Below, one piece after another: positions 1 to 16,375 of a DNA stretch of 64,000 bases. The translations under genes and the position numbers were made by a program. Source of the stretch: Datisca glomerata (Eukaryota > Streptophyta > Magnoliopsida > Cucurbitales > Datiscaceae); the NCBI GenBank assembly GCA_003255025.1, contig QANY01006190.1, positions 782,317 through 846,316 on the forward strand, read 5' to 3'. The number at the start of each line of letters is the position of its first letter. The first letter of the stretch is position 1. Under the pieces are notes generated by a model, which searched no databases, was not told the origin of the DNA, and saw nothing but the letters and a program-made list of their open reading frames with translations.

Positions 1-541
1 TTCGGCTCTCAGCTTCTTTATAAATTGTTTTGGCATGACGGGAATGGTGACGGGAATGACGCAAGTGATGAGAGTCCTCCCTGACCTCACCACATGGCTC
101 CCCTCTTCCTTCGGGTATGCGAAGTGCATTCCGGCTCTGATCCCCTTCTTCTTGAGCCGAGTGATCTAATGTTGGGTTGGGGTTGCGCCTTTCTTCTTTG
201 TCACGTCCGTGCACAGCCCAACGACGAGGAGTGCGTGCTCTTCTTTTCCCAATCCTCTATTCATCTCTACCTCCCTTCTTGAGGTCAGTGATTTCCTTGG
301 TGAGGCGCTCCACCTTCTCCAATAAGATAATGCTGGTTAGATCAGTGCCAACGTGTGGCTGTGGACCCGTTGGATTTACTACTGGAGCTATGTAAATCTG
401 ACTTTGCCCCCTCGCCACATCTATCAAGTTTCTGGTGAAATTACCAACGGTTGCATCTTCATGGTGGTTGTTCTGTCCCGGATTAGCTCTTGCATTCACC
501 ATTGAGATGGAAAATTCGATAAAAAAAGTCTTGGACTTCAA
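1..541 (-). pseudogene. Ty3/Gypsy-type gag start, degenerate, runs off the left edge
   Basis: A minus-strand reading frame begins at a Met at 541 and runs to a stop near 257. It contains an Asn/His-rich stretch followed by a short charged coiled-coil-like segment (LEKVERLTKEITDLKK). Below 257 the frame is broken, but a frame rich in Arg, Glu and His continues to base 1. A short, charged N-terminus just downstream of an LTR is what Ty3-type gag genes look like; no protease, reverse transcriptase or integrase lies inside the window. The assignment rests on position next to the LTR-like block and on composition, not on a conserved catalytic motif, so it is tentative. The element would continue to the left. 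Confidence 0.45.
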
Positions 542-639
542 GGAAAATATTTATTTTTCCCACAGATGGTGTCAAACTATAGACGCTCGAAATTTACCGT
601 CAAGTCGAATTGCTAAGCGTCACTTGATGAATTCAACAA

Positions 640-1357
640 TCTGTAAGACAATGAAACTATGAAGGATTATCTCGACACCGGTGTGGTGCCCAGCCTAACA
701 CACTCTGACACTCAAGTCAGTAAGGTGTATTTGGAATTGTATTATCGAGGATTGAGAGAATACATACCGTCTTTGTGCGGGGTCACCATTTATTTATTTT
801 GAATGAATGAGAACATTTGAAGAATATTCTGCTCGGATTAGTTGCTTTTCAGTTATAATCTTATCACTTCAAACAACTTTGCGATTATTTCGGGTTGTTG
901 AGATCGTGTTTATGTTACGTCGGAGGGGATGATCCCTCAGACACGATGAGCCCTAAGTCATCCTGGTGACCTCGGACGTGATGAGCCCTAAGTCATCCTG
1001 GTGACCTCGGACGTGATGAGCCATCGGTCATCCTAGTGACCTCGGACGTGATGAGCCCTCGGTCATCCTGGTGGTCTCGGACAAGATGAGTCATCGGTCA
1101 TCTTGATGACCTCGGACAAGATGAGCCCTCAATTATCTTGGTGACCTCGAACAAGAAGAGTCTTTGGTCATCTTGATGACCTCAGACAAGATGAGCCCTC
1201 AATCATCTTGGTGAGCTTAGGCCCTATAAAGTGGGTCTGTCGCCTAAGGCCCTTGGACTGGGGGCTTACGAGCCTTCCATTATAAGTTAAGTGTTGGGCC
1301 TTGCCCTAAATCTTCATCTGAAGTGGGTCGCGGACCATGTATTTTTTTATCCCCACA
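640..1357 (-). mobile_element. LTR of a Ty3-type retrotransposon
   Basis: Read on the minus strand, the block begins TGTGGGG near 1357 and ends near 640-690 just before the gag-like frame, with a leader between. It contains no long reading frame and carries a 35-bp tandem array in its middle. The orientation (LTR then gag, both minus) is consistent. The inner LTR boundary and primer-binding site are not certain; the segment around 680-700 is the candidate. The second LTR is outside the window. Confidence 0.45.
945..1224. repeat. 35-bp tandem repeat, eight units, inside the LTR
   Basis: The hexamer GATGAG (once GAAGAG) recurs at 945, 980, 1015, 1050, 1085, 1120, 1155 and 1190, an exact 35-bp period. 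Units differ at a few positions (GGACGTGATGAG versus GGACAAGATGAG; CATCCTGG versus CATCTTGA), and neighbouring units resemble each other more than distant ones, as expected for stepwise tandem duplication. It probably lies in the U3 part of the LTR, where such arrays can act as enhancers; that role is inference. Confidence 0.9.
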
Positions 1358-2684
1358 ATAGCCATTGAGACTGAGGAGATGCTAACATATAATTGATGCA
1401 TTGAATTAAGGGTCACATTATTATGAATGTCTTTTTTCCAGCATTGTACTATAGTTTTTTGTTTAATTGTTGAAAATATTTGTTAAACTACTTATCATAT
1501 TCATTAAAATTTTCCCATATATTTATTCAACTTGAAAAAACTTGTTAAGCCCTCATTTATTGAAGCATCGAATATATTATTGAACTCTAGAATCATTACC
1601 GAAAAAACAACCGTCCAAATTGAAGAAGTTTTCCTCGAATTCAATATCCTCTGATGCTCATCACTTAGCAGTCGTCTTTCAAAATAAATTAGCAAAAAGA
1701 AAAAAGTTAATTGCTTTGCCACACCATAAGAGATGATAGATGAGAAAAGGGAAAAAGAAAAAGAAAGCTTACGACTACGAAATGGGTAAAGCAAAAGTGG
1801 GATTTTGCCGAATGTCCCATACGTTTTTTCTCTTTTTCTTTTCTTCTTTTCATTCAATTTGTTTCTAAATATGGCAATGATTTTGTCTACTCTTCTCCAA
1901 TTGCAAGCTAATGATGTCATGAATGCATCCCGCCGTTTCTTCTTCTTCATACGAGGTTCTTTTTATGGTTAAAATAAAATCAAATTATGCATCCACAGTT
2001 ATATATGGAATGATTGGTTTCAACCTTTCGGATTTGCTTGTGATAATTCTCCTTTTTTTAATCTGCGATATAACCGATATAGTGAATTTTTTACCGTTTA
2101 ATTATTTTTACTTAAAAAAGCAACTCAAATCGTCTATGCTGATGATGAAGAACCCACATCTTTTGTAGCTAAAAGACAAAAGACAAACAAAGGCAGAGCA
2201 ATTATTTTTCTCCCCGTTGTGTTGAATTGATTTAGTCGATTGAGATTTAAGTTCTAGTCAGTTAACATTTGAGTTCAATAGTTTAGACCTGTCAAACATT
2301 ACCTCTTCCAGAAAACCTAAAATGAAAGATCTGTTTTCACAATCTCCTAATCAAAAAACCTAAAATGAAAGATCTGTTTTCACAATCTCCTAAGAGACAA
2401 AAAAAGAAGAAAATATACTTTTATTTGTGTTTGTTAATGTTTATAAATAAGAATGTTTTTATACATTTAAATAATAATATTTTTATTCACAATTACTTCA
2501 TACATATTTTTCTAAGAATCACTTTTATATATATATTAAAATATATTTATTTACATGTAAAAAACATTTTAAGAAATAAAAAAATATGTGTTTTTGGTAG
2601 AAGTCCTTCCATATCCCAAAATGTGTTTCAAACATAGCATTTGTTAAGTATATGTAACTTAAATTACTATTTTTAATACATTAA
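1358..2684. other. Intergenic stretch without a recognisable gene
   Basis: AT-rich sequence between the LTR and the Harbinger element. A 148-codon minus-strand frame at 1504-1950 is Lys/Arg- then Phe/Leu-rich and resembles no family I know; I treat it as chance. The only structure is a perfect 39-bp direct repeat, listed separately. Confidence 0.6.
2312..2393. repeat. Perfect 39-bp direct duplication
   Basis: Two identical 39-bp copies (2312-2350 and 2355-2393), both containing GAAAGATCTGTTTTCACAAT, are separated by four bases. The identity implies a recent local duplication. Confidence 0.9.
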
Positions 2685-5186
2685 GGGCTCGTTTGGCAGT
2701 CAGGATAGAATTGTACTAAATATATCAGACTGTATTGTACTGGATTAAACAATATTGTCTAGTGTTTGGTGTTATATTAAATAAAAAGTTGTATTACTTG
2801 TACAACGTTTGACACATCATAGTATGGGATTATTGTAAAACTGTTTGTCATAATTTGATTTACATAAGTCTGTTTAGAATTCATTAACATGTTATTTAAC
2901 ATTTTCAACTATAAAATAAACATTCATTCAACCAATCAATAATAATAATTAAAATACTTCAAAAAAGATCTTGAAACGTCATCATTCATTTTCATAATTT
3001 ATAATATTTCTCATACAAAAAATCATCACAAAAGAATCATCACATATAACATATATGTTCCCTATAATGCCTATCCACCAAGGCATCACAAAAAATCATC
3101 ACATCAAAATAAGTATCCACAAAATATCACCATTTAACAAAATATCATACATCCACAAAATAAGTACGAAAGGAAGCCTAAATTCATCTCTGACGGAGTA
3201 GTTTTGCTACAAATGCTCTCTTGCGCCCATCCTTCAAAGATCTGAAAGCCAACACATTTTCTGATTTTGCTAGAATAAGAGTAAAAGCATCAATATCATC
3301 ATCAACAGACCCGAAACTTTGTAACTCATCAGCAATATTAGTGTAATTTTTATCTTTACCCACGATATTACTACTAATTGTTTCCATTCTCTCAAATGAC
3401 TTCTCAAACATTTTCTCAAAAACATTGACAATCTTATTCAAGTCAGTATAAAAGTTACTCCACGCTCTTGTTCTTTTTATCAATAAGTTGAGACTGAGCC
3501 TTGTTACTTTGTTGAGAACATGAATTTTGTGGTACTGAATGAGGAGAAGTAGACAAATCTTTACCTATGTCATGTAAATTAGCCTCCTGGTACTCTTGAT
3601 TCATGTTCTCAACCATATCATTGAGAGTTTCAGCACCAAGTCTTGTTCCACGATCCTTACCAAATATACAAGCAAGACTTTCGTAGTATGGCAAAGGCTT
3701 GTCTCTCCATCCTTCTGCATTCTTGTTACGCTACAAGAATAATAAATTAATGTAAGTTAATATTATGACAACATATTCCTAACGTCAAACCAAATAAACA
3801 TAATATTAATTCCAACCTGCACATAATCTTGCCATACTTTATTACTCTCCACTTCCACACACTTTCTAACATCATTTCAACCAAACCCACTCTTGGCCAA
3901 CATGTCAATAACAATTCCATACATTTTTTCCCATTTTCTTAACTTAGACTCAATGTGTGGATTAGCCTTTAGCCCAGAGTCAGGATACTTTTCATTCAAG
4001 CCTTTCTCCATAAGCGTAAGACTACCAGATTTAAAAGAACCAGTATCACAACCATGGCCTCCTACCATCATGAACATACTCATCATTTATAAATGCCACA
4101 TCTTCAATACAAGATACATCAAAAACTTCATCTTATCCATTTCTATTCAAAACAAAAATATTTTAGCTAAACAATTAATATAATAACAAGTTGCATTCAA
4201 TTCACACACTAGGGTGTGAACTTAGAATCACTTGCTTGAAACCATATAAAATTACTCAGATCCACATCTGATATAACAAAATTCATAGCAGTGAAAGTAA
4301 ATATTAAAAAGTGTCGGGACCAGATTCAGGTTGCTAACCTACAATTAAAGTTACTGTTGTGATCCATATTGCTAATCTACAATTAAAGAAATAAAAACTA
4401 TGATAACAGAGGAGCCAGAAATAAAAACTAGAAATAAAAGTTACCCAGAAACTATGCTTGCAATTGATAACAGATTCAGTTTTATGCTTGCAATTGATAA
4501 CAGAGAAGAGACTAGATTCGGTTTTATGCTTGTAAATGCTGTTACTGGTTGTAAAATTACCCAGAAACACAAAAATCATAAAATTACCCAGAAACTACAA
4601 TTCCTCAGATCCACAAAAATCATATCCACAAAACCAGAACAAACACTAAAATAATCGTTCAAAGCTAAAATAAGATCCACAAAACATGAAACAAACACAG
4701 ATCTAACAACGAGAACGCAGATCTAACAAACACAGAACAAACCACAACGAGAACGAAGATCTAACAATTAAAGAAGGAAGAAGAGGAAAAGGAAGAGGCT
4801 TACCTCGTGTGGGCAGAATGGCAGAATGGCTTAGTTTGGTGGGTCTGTCTGAGTGGCTTAGTTCGGTGGGTCTGTCAGCGGTAGGAATGGAGAAGTCTTC
4901 ATTGGTGGATCTGTCTTCGTCAGGGTCTTCTTCAGTGGGTCTGAGCAGCGTCAAGGTCTTCTTCGGTGGAACAAATAAGTCTTCTTGTGGGCAGAATGTC
5001 AGAATGGTTTTAGTCTCGTTTAGTCCCCTATTTTAGGAGGGGACTAAATTACACAGTATGAGTGAGACTAAAGAGCCCCACCGTATTAATTAGTACGAGT
5101 CTCATATTTTTGTCAAACGTCGGACAATATTATTTTAGTACCGTCCTAACTTTAGTATTGTGCAGTACGGACTACCAAACAAATCA
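2685..5186 (-). mobile_element. PIF/Harbinger-type DNA transposon, 2.5 kb, decayed
   Basis: The left end GGGCTCGTTTGGCAGTC and the right end (inverted, TGATTTGTTTGGTAGTC) form short terminal inverted repeats of the GxxTxGTTTGG type. The element is flanked by the 3-bp target duplication TAA (2682-2684 and 5187-5189), the usual PIF/Harbinger signature. It carries a broken Myb/SANT-like gene on the minus strand but no DDE transposase, so it could only have moved with help. Its first ~300 bp match, inverted, the right end of the element at 13056-14302. Confidence 0.85.
3184..4086 (-). pseudogene. Myb/SANT-like protein of a Harbinger transposon, broken
   Basis: In PIF/Harbinger elements this second protein binds DNA and helps bring the transposase to the ends. 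Exon 1 (4086-3817) holds the helical Myb/SANT-like part, ending in the conserved stretch around KSGFG; exon 2 (3730-3184) has the typical YESLACIFGKDRGT block and a long polar, coiled-coil-like C-terminus. A short intron (3731-3816) has GT-AG ends. It is broken twice: an in-frame TGA directly follows KSGFG, where the family has Trp, and a frameshift lies near 3470-3483 so that the last ~99 codons are in another frame. The N-terminal start is uncertain; the Met at 4086 may not be the original one. Confidence 0.75.
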
Positions 5187-5189
5187 TAA

Positions 5190-5741
5190 AATTTTTATAG
5201 ATGAAACACTACGGAACTCACATTTTTATTCTCATTTATGACACATACATACATAGTATAATAGAAGAGACTCCAAATAGTGTTTTCTTGACAAGCCAAT
5301 GCAAGGAATAATGATATGATATGGTGCCGACTTCCTACGTTTCGCATTGGAGATTTCACAGAGCAATACTTGTTCAATTCCCACGTAGAACAGAATCGTG
5401 TGAACATAAATAACAATACTGAGAATATATATCGCCCCATATGCACTAAATCAGAACAGTTATCTGTGAGCATTCTTTTTCGGTTAATAGCTAACTACTT
5501 TCATAGGTCTTGAAGATTAATCATTAATTTAACCAAATATAGACCACTATTTCTTTGGCAGAATACTGGACCATAGAAAAGTTCTCCGGTACTAGACCAG
5601 TACCAAAGTGATCCCACTCTTAAATCAACCCGGCATGAGATCTAACAGTTGAATCACCCTGATACCGTACCGGAGAATGACCCACTCTGAATAATAATAC
5701 TTTTAACAAAACAAATTTAACCATTTAATTAATTTCATTTA
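5190..5741. other. Intergenic, nothing recognised
   Basis: Short frames only on both strands. No terminal repeats, RNA gene or conserved motif was recognised. Confidence 0.6.
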
Positions 5742-6085
5742 GGGACTATTTGCTTATGAAATTTCACATTTATTTTAGGATACCACTTACAATTTAAGAT
5801 AGTTTTTATTTTATACCATACACTTTAAAAAGTTATAAAATAGATCTTACAATTATATTTTATATTCACGTTAGACCTTCCGTTAAATCTCCACTTAAAA
5901 ATAATAACGATCCGTCACAGTTTACTGATATGGCATTACGTGACAAGTAATTTAACGTCATGTCAATATTTTAATTACCCAACAGTCACGCAGAATTACC
6001 CCATAATTCCCCCTCCCCTCTTTCTTCTTCACTGAGTTCAAACTCTAACAGACAGAGCTTTAAACGCATGGAAAAAGACAGAAGG

Positions 6086-6094
6086 GAGAGAGAG

Positions 6095-6127
<33 letters not shown>

Positions 6128-6152
6128 GGGNGGGGGGGGGGGGGGGGGAGGG
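6086..6152. repeat. GA simple repeat followed by poly-G tract with one undetermined base
   Basis: A GA dinucleotide run passes into about 40 bases of almost pure G containing one N at 6131. A homopolymer this long is unstable, and its true length is likely mis-assembled. Confidence 0.9.
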
Positions 6153-6894
6153 GGGGCTCAACGGAACCAAAGCAAATTTTGTAGTATCAAATATAAAAGG
6201 AAAAGAGAAAAAGAGAGACTGAGAGAGAGCTTGAAGGGATGACTTTCAGAAATATCTCGATCTGTACTATAATTATAGAAGAATACAGTATTATAGATAT
6301 ATAGAAGCTTCTAGTCTAGAATAGACTAATTTCTAAAACTTGGACAAGAAAATGTATACGATTTTGAAAGCTTACATGTCCCTGAGAATCATTGTCGCTG
6401 AACACATGTTTCAGTTTTGGTAAATTCTTTAAAGATAAGACCTCCAACTTAGATAAAAAAAAAATTTGCAACTAATCCATCATTCAATATCAAACTGTTT
6501 GCTTCTTTAATTTCCAAACTCTTCAGGTTAGGAATGGCGATCTGCAATTTGTATATACCACTTTAGACATAAAATAGAATAAAATAGGTGTTAAAAACCC
6601 ACCTAATTTCAAACTTCCCAAGAATATATAAGAGTCTCTCAACTTTACTAGAGGACCAAAAATAAAACCCACCAAAGATATTTACAATTAAACCCAATTA
6701 CACAACCATTTGAGTTATGAAATTCAGTACCCACAAACAAAAACAAAGAAAAAACAGAAAAATGGAAGTTTTTCAATCAATTCTAGAAGCTAAGGTCTCT
6801 GTCACTTACACAAAAATGAAAGAGACCCATAAGAAAGAAAGAGCATGGAATATAGAATGGAATCACCCCAACCATGCCATAAGAAAATTTGAGA

Positions 6895-7285
6895 TTATAT
6901 TGAAGAATTATTGTGATGAATACAGATGGAGAAATCATCAAAGGGTAACACCAATTCATTGCAACCAAAATCCTCTGAATGCCCGATAGAATCTTCAGGC
7001 CACGAATCTCTCAGAAGCTTCAATAACAAATGCACCTTCCACTTCGCTCGATCAGTGCAATCGCTTTGTACCAGCAATAGTAATTGAGTCAGTATTTGCC
7101 GAGCATCGAGACGGTGAAATTTTTAGAATTACCTTCACGAGCATCGAGATGATGAGAGCATGCACCACGAATGCCATGTGGCCAACCGGGATTTTACAGA
7201 GGAGCTCGATCGTAGCAAGACCTCTTTCGGCGTCGCATTTCACGAAATCGACAAATCTGTCGATGAGTCTCGACGGCTCCAACAA
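6895..7285 (-). pseudogene. Captured fragment of a plant U-box E3 ligase (PUB), ARM-repeat end
   Basis: Two overlapping minus-strand frames give the C-terminal armadillo-repeat part of a plant U-box ubiquitin ligase: first AERGLATIELLCKIPVG and LVKVILKIS (7285 downward), then, after a frame change near 7060-7080, LVQSDCTDRAKWKVHLLLKL and LLRDSWPED. The segment that normally links the two parts is missing, and there is no U-box. In the family, this region binds substrates or regulators. Lying between the long inverted repeats of the surrounding element, it is best read as a gene piece picked up by a MULE. Recognition is by family pattern from memory; PUB20-29-type genes are the most likely source. 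Confidence 0.75.
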
Positions 7286-7646
7286 AAACCACCTTGTGCA
7301 TTTCTCGAAATTGACAGACTCAACAAGTTTGACGATTAGAGTCGAGGAAATCCGTTAACCATCTTAAAAAAGATGAGGGAGAGATAGTTGAAAAAGTAAA
7401 AAAAGGATGGGTAATTCATTCTACGTGACAGTTGGGTAAATTAAAAAATTGATGTGACGTTAAATTATTTGACATGTAATGTCACATAAGCAGACCGTGA
7501 CGGACCGTTATTATTTTTAAGCGAAGGTGTTACGGAAGGTCTAATGAATACAAAATGTAACTGTAGAATCTACCTTACAAATTTCAAAATATAGGACCTA
7601 AAATAAAAACTACCATAAACCACCAGGGAAAAACTGTAGTTTAGAC

Positions 7647-7962
7647 TTTGTTTTACCATCCTGCATGTAGAAATCAAAATTTTTTTTCCAACTTCCAAAT
7701 TTATAATTTCTTTGAACACACCTAACATTCAAATCAACAACTTATAAATATTTACCCAAATTATTCAGATGAATAGATTTCATTCTCGATTTGCTTTACG
7801 AATAAGTGAAATGAATAATGCAAAAACCAACCATGTCAAGAAAAATACCGACACTGGTTAAATGTGTTAAATAAGATCTAACCTAAACTACTTCTCTTCA
7901 CAATTGGGTTGCTGGCAGCACCTTCACTATATAGAACATTAGAAGGCAATTGGTTTCCTCCG
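7647..7962. other. 3' flank of CDC48C
   Basis: AT-rich sequence between the Pack-MULE-like element and the CDC48C stop codon. It must hold the 3' UTR and polyadenylation signals of CDC48C, but no single signal is clear enough to call. Confidence 0.5.
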
Positions 7963-12746
<4,784 letters not shown>

Positions 12747-13055
12747 CTTCAATTGAGGCAGCAAGGTTTAGCACCACTTAATCCAGCCACTGGCGAAAGA
12801 TTGCTCTTTGAAAATGTTATTGAATTTCCCGATGTCTAGGACGAGGCTTTCTATAGGAATCTGCGGCGATTGCATGTGATTCTTACCTCTAGAACTCGAT
12901 GCATAGAGTCCCATTCAATCGTGAGGCAAGAAGACGCATAGCTTTCTTTAGCAATTCGCTTTTCATGGCGCGGGGATGAACCTGGTCTTCGTCTCTTGCT
13001 TTTTGGAGAAGGGTTTTGTCGAGTTGGGGAAAAGGTCTTTTGTGCCAAACTATAA
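12747..13055 (-). promoter_or_regulatory. 5' UTR and proximal promoter region of CDC48C
   Basis: Only ~310 bp separate the CDC48C start codon from the end of a Harbinger-type element. This must contain the 5' UTR and core promoter unless the transposon contributes promoter sequence. No TATA box is convincing. Small frames here (12851-13071) look like chance. Confidence 0.45.
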
Positions 13056-14302
13056 GGGCTCGTTTAGTCAACAGTATTAAGAGGTATCATTTTAAATACT
13101 ATATGGTGTTTGGGTAAAAAATTAAATCTACCAATTAATACGATTAGATAGTCTTACCGATATCAGATAACATAGTTCCCTCCTTGGAGAAGGTACTAAA
13201 CGGGACTAAACAAATTACACTCGTCTTTCTCTGTCAAAGACTCCTCACCCACATGAGACCAGCAGCTCACCGAAAAGTGTTTCGGAGAGACCACCAGAAA
13301 TAGATCTGCTTCATCATCATCGATGACTTCTTCTTCTTCGTTTCCTTCTCCCCCTACTTCTTTTTCTTATGGACTGCTTCTTCTTCTTTTTCCGGACTGT
13401 TTCTTCTTTTTCTGGGCAGCTTCGTCGTCTTCTTCTTCTTCTTCTTCTTCCATTTCTCAATCTGAAATTTTGAAGCTTTTTTCTGTGCAACTTAGTCTTC
13501 TTCTTCTTCTTCTTCTTCTTCTTCTATTTCTCAATCTGAAACTTTTGAAGCTTTTTGCTGTAATTTTAGAGTTCATTTTTATGTTAAAATTTGATAAAGT
13601 CGGGAATCAACGAACACATCTGAAAGGAGGAAGAAGACGTTGTTTCATTTCTCAATCTGAAATTTCATATACTTGTAGAATCAGGGATCAACGAACACAT
13701 CTGAAAGGAGGAAGAAGACGTTGTTACTTTTTCAACCCACTATGACTTGAGTAAAGCTTTGCCATGATGTACATTTAATTTGTGTAATTAAAGAATTTAA
13801 TAAGATAAGAATAAAGCTTCATACGTAATCATCCTTAATCATTATATTATTCACCTAAATCTTGCGTATTTTTCATATACTTCTACCCAACATCTTTTTT
13901 GTTTTCATAAATCTTAGTGTATTATGAAACTTTTTTGTATGAATATTATCGTAAATTATGAAAATGAATTATGATGTATCATGATCTTTCTTAGAATATT
14001 TTAATTATTATTATTATTGATTGAATGAGTTTAAATTTACTACTATATTTTTTTATAGAATGGATGTTTATTTTATAATTTAAAATGTTAAATAACATGT
14101 TAATGAGTTTTAAACAGACTTGTATAAATCAAATTATGACAAATAGGTTTACAATAATAAAAAACTATAATGTGTCAAAAATTGTACAAGTAATACAGTT
14201 TGTTAACTAATACAGCACTAGACACTGGACAGTATTATTTAATCTAGTATTGTACAGTATAGTACAGTCCGACAAATTTAGTACAGTACTATCTAGTACG
14301 AA
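13056..14302. mobile_element. Second Harbinger relative (MITE-like), inverted
   Basis: The left end GGGCTCGTTTAGTCAAC follows TAA. The right ~300 bp (about 13900-14300), read inverted, align closely with the left ~300 bp of the 2685-5186 element (shared GTACTAAAT, CATAATTTGATTTA, CATTAACATGTTATTTAACA). The interior is different: TTC-rich simple repeats and a direct repeat containing ATCAACGAACACATCTGAAA at about 13607 and 13686. No transposase is present. The right edge is blurred by the neighbouring element, so a matching target duplication could not be confirmed. Confidence 0.7.
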
Positions 14303-14307
14303 GAGTT

Positions 14308-14316
14308 ATTTGTAAA
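14308..14316. repeat. 9-bp target-site duplication, left copy (ATTTGTAAA)
   Basis: ATTTGTAAA lies directly before GGGTTGTTTGC at 14317. The identical 9 bp lie directly after the right terminus, at 21819-21827. A 9-bp duplication is the hallmark of Mutator-superfamily insertion. Confidence 0.9.
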
Positions 14317-14825
14317 GGGTTGTTTGCAAAAATAGACCTCTACACTAACCATTTTGTAAAAATAGACTTTAACACTAATTTTCGCTTGCCCTAGCCTTTG
14401 GCCCACATTCAATTCAAAATCAACTTGTGAAGTTACCAAAAAATCCTTCACGAATTTCAAACGACGGCTTGAAAAAAAAAGTTGATTACATGAAACTTCA
14501 CCCCTTCGTCTTACTATTACTCTCTCTCTCTCTCGAAGTCACAACATCTCTCTCTGCAAATCCTTGAGCCTTCGTCTCCACAGTAAGGAAAAATAACAAA
14601 GTAAGTTTTCAAGATCCTGAGTTTTTTATCTGGATTCTTAGGTGCTTTTTTTCTGGATTTTGCATTTCTGTTTTTTGTGGATGTCTGAATCATAACAAGG
14701 TTGATTTTTTTTTTAGGTTTCTAGTATTTTTTTATCTGGGTTCCTGAGTATTTTTTTTCTACTGGGTTTCTGAGGTGTTTGTCTTGGTGAGTGTCTGTTT
14801 TCTGAGTTACACTAGGATCATGCAC

Positions 14826-15075
14826 CCCTCATGTAGACTATATGAGGGCTACACGAGGGTTGAACAAGCCTCGTGTAGGCCACACGAGGACTATACGAGG
14901 GTCGTGTAAGCCTCATGTGGAATATACCAAGATCGTGGACCCCTCATGTAGTCTACACGATGACCATATGAGCAACTCGCACACATCGTGTAGCCTACAC
15001 GATGACTACAAGAGTATCGTGTATACCTCTTGTAGTCTACACGATGATTACACAAGCATCGTGTACATTTCTTGA
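14826..15075. repeat. Palindromic array type 1, left subterminal block of element A
   Basis: Repeated variants of TAGTCTACACGATGA and TACACGAGG in both orientations. The core CGTGTAG-T-CTACACG is a perfect inverted repeat able to form a short hairpin. Spacing is irregular, about 18-40 bp. Confidence 0.85.
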
Positions 15076-16029
15076 TCTTATGATTTTCTTGAATATTCTA
15101 TAGGGTATGGCTTCATCAAAGATGTAACTAAGATACGTCTATGACGTGAACACAATTCCAAAAGTAGGGGTCAGTGCAAAGTGTAATACTCACTGTATAG
15201 AAGATATCAAGACTAAGCTGACAGCTCTTCAACTCTCCCTATTTAGGGAGACATGCTTTGGCCATCTCTTTGATCTATAATCCCTGAAGTTTTTAGCAAC
15301 TGTCTGCCACCAGTTGCTGGCCAAGGAGGTCGAATATGTCAACGGCACTCCATCTGAGGAGGAAATCTGGTTTATTGTCAATAAGGAACCACTGTACTTC
15401 TCCAAGAAGAAGTTCTCATTGATGACCGGACTAAAGTTCGGTGAAATCGAGATTAGAAGAAGACTCGTGGCCCCAATAGACTCTCCGATCTGTACTTTCC
15501 GAAAGCCCAATTAATAACCATAGCTGAGTTAGAGGAGAAGTTTAAAAACTTTGAATATAATTTAGATTCTGATGAGGTCAATATGACTCTGATTTATTTG
15601 TTAGAGCCTTTTGTGTTCGGGAAGGAGAACTGTACTCTAATTAAGAAGATATTGTTGATTTTGGTTGACGACCTTGAAGCATTCAACAAATATCCGTGGG
15701 GAGAGCTCTTGTTCTCCAAAATAATGAAATCATTATCAGCTGTGAATAATACAAGCCTGTTTTTTGTGATCTTAAAGATCAAGAAAAAAACAAAAAAAAA
15801 ACACATAAATCCCCCACTATTGTTCATGGATATTCACTAAATGGATGCTCATTTGCCTTTCAGGTACAATTTATTTAATTCGATATCATGATGTATTGAA
15901 TTATTTATGTGTTGAATATTGAATCACTCTCTTTTTGTTTAAATATGCATGGGTATTTGAAATTATCCCCTTGGTGGGTAGTTTGTATGGTAACCAGGTT
16001 TCGACCAAGGTGTTAAGGATTCACAAGTG

Positions 16030-16375
16030 GTGTCCGAACACGGACCTCCTGTAGTCTACACGATGGTTACACAGATCTCGTGTAGTCATCGTGTAGGTTA
16101 TATGATGGTTACACGGACCTCGTGTAGTCATCATGTAGTCTACAGGATGACTACACGAGGGCTGTATAATCATCGTGTAGTCTACAGGATGACTACACGA
16201 GGTTCGTATAACCATTAGTAGTCTACATGATGATTACACGAGGTTCGTGTAACCATCGGTAGTCTACATGATGCATGAGGTATGTGTAACCATCGTGTAG
16301 TGTATACGAGGTCCGTGTAACCATCGTGTAGTCTACATGATGACTACGTGAGATCCGTGTAACTATCGTGTAATC
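16030..16375. repeat. Palindromic array type 1, internal block of element A
   Basis: About a dozen units such as GTGTAGTCTACATGATGACT and its inverse, with conserved ends and drifting centres. It lies between the DUF1985 part and the Lys/Glu-rich part of the Ulp1-like gene, so it would be intronic. Confidence 0.85.

Larger units (their letters stand above)
5742..7646. mobile_element. Pack-MULE-like element with long terminal inverted repeats
   Basis: About 250 bp at the left (5742-6010) is repeated inverted at the right (about 7390-7646). Shared blocks include TTAGACCTTCCGT, the run TTAAAAATAATAACG and AGTTTTTATTTTA. Long inverted ends with a host gene fragment inside and no transposase fit the Pack-MULE class. 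A possible 9-bp target duplication is TTTCATTTA (5733-5741) against TTTGTTTTA (7647-7655), 7 of 9 matching, so the outer limits are provisional. The interior carries a U-box ligase fragment and a simple-repeat block. Confidence 0.7.

Noticed and set aside
6717..6989. 90-codon plus-strand frame in the Pack-MULE-like element
   Set aside because: It overlaps the antisense of the U-box ligase fragment, is Lys/Asn-rich, and has no recognisable domain.
12747..12764. Upstream Met (12764) as the CDC48C start
   Set aside because: Adds only six residues (MLPQLK) before MGGRR, which is where the basic N-terminus typical of the family begins. It cannot be excluded without transcript or protein data.
13323..13745. 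140-codon Ser/Leu-rich protein
   Set aside because: TTC repeats plus a duplicated segment inside a Harbinger relative; no domain, and its composition follows the repeat.
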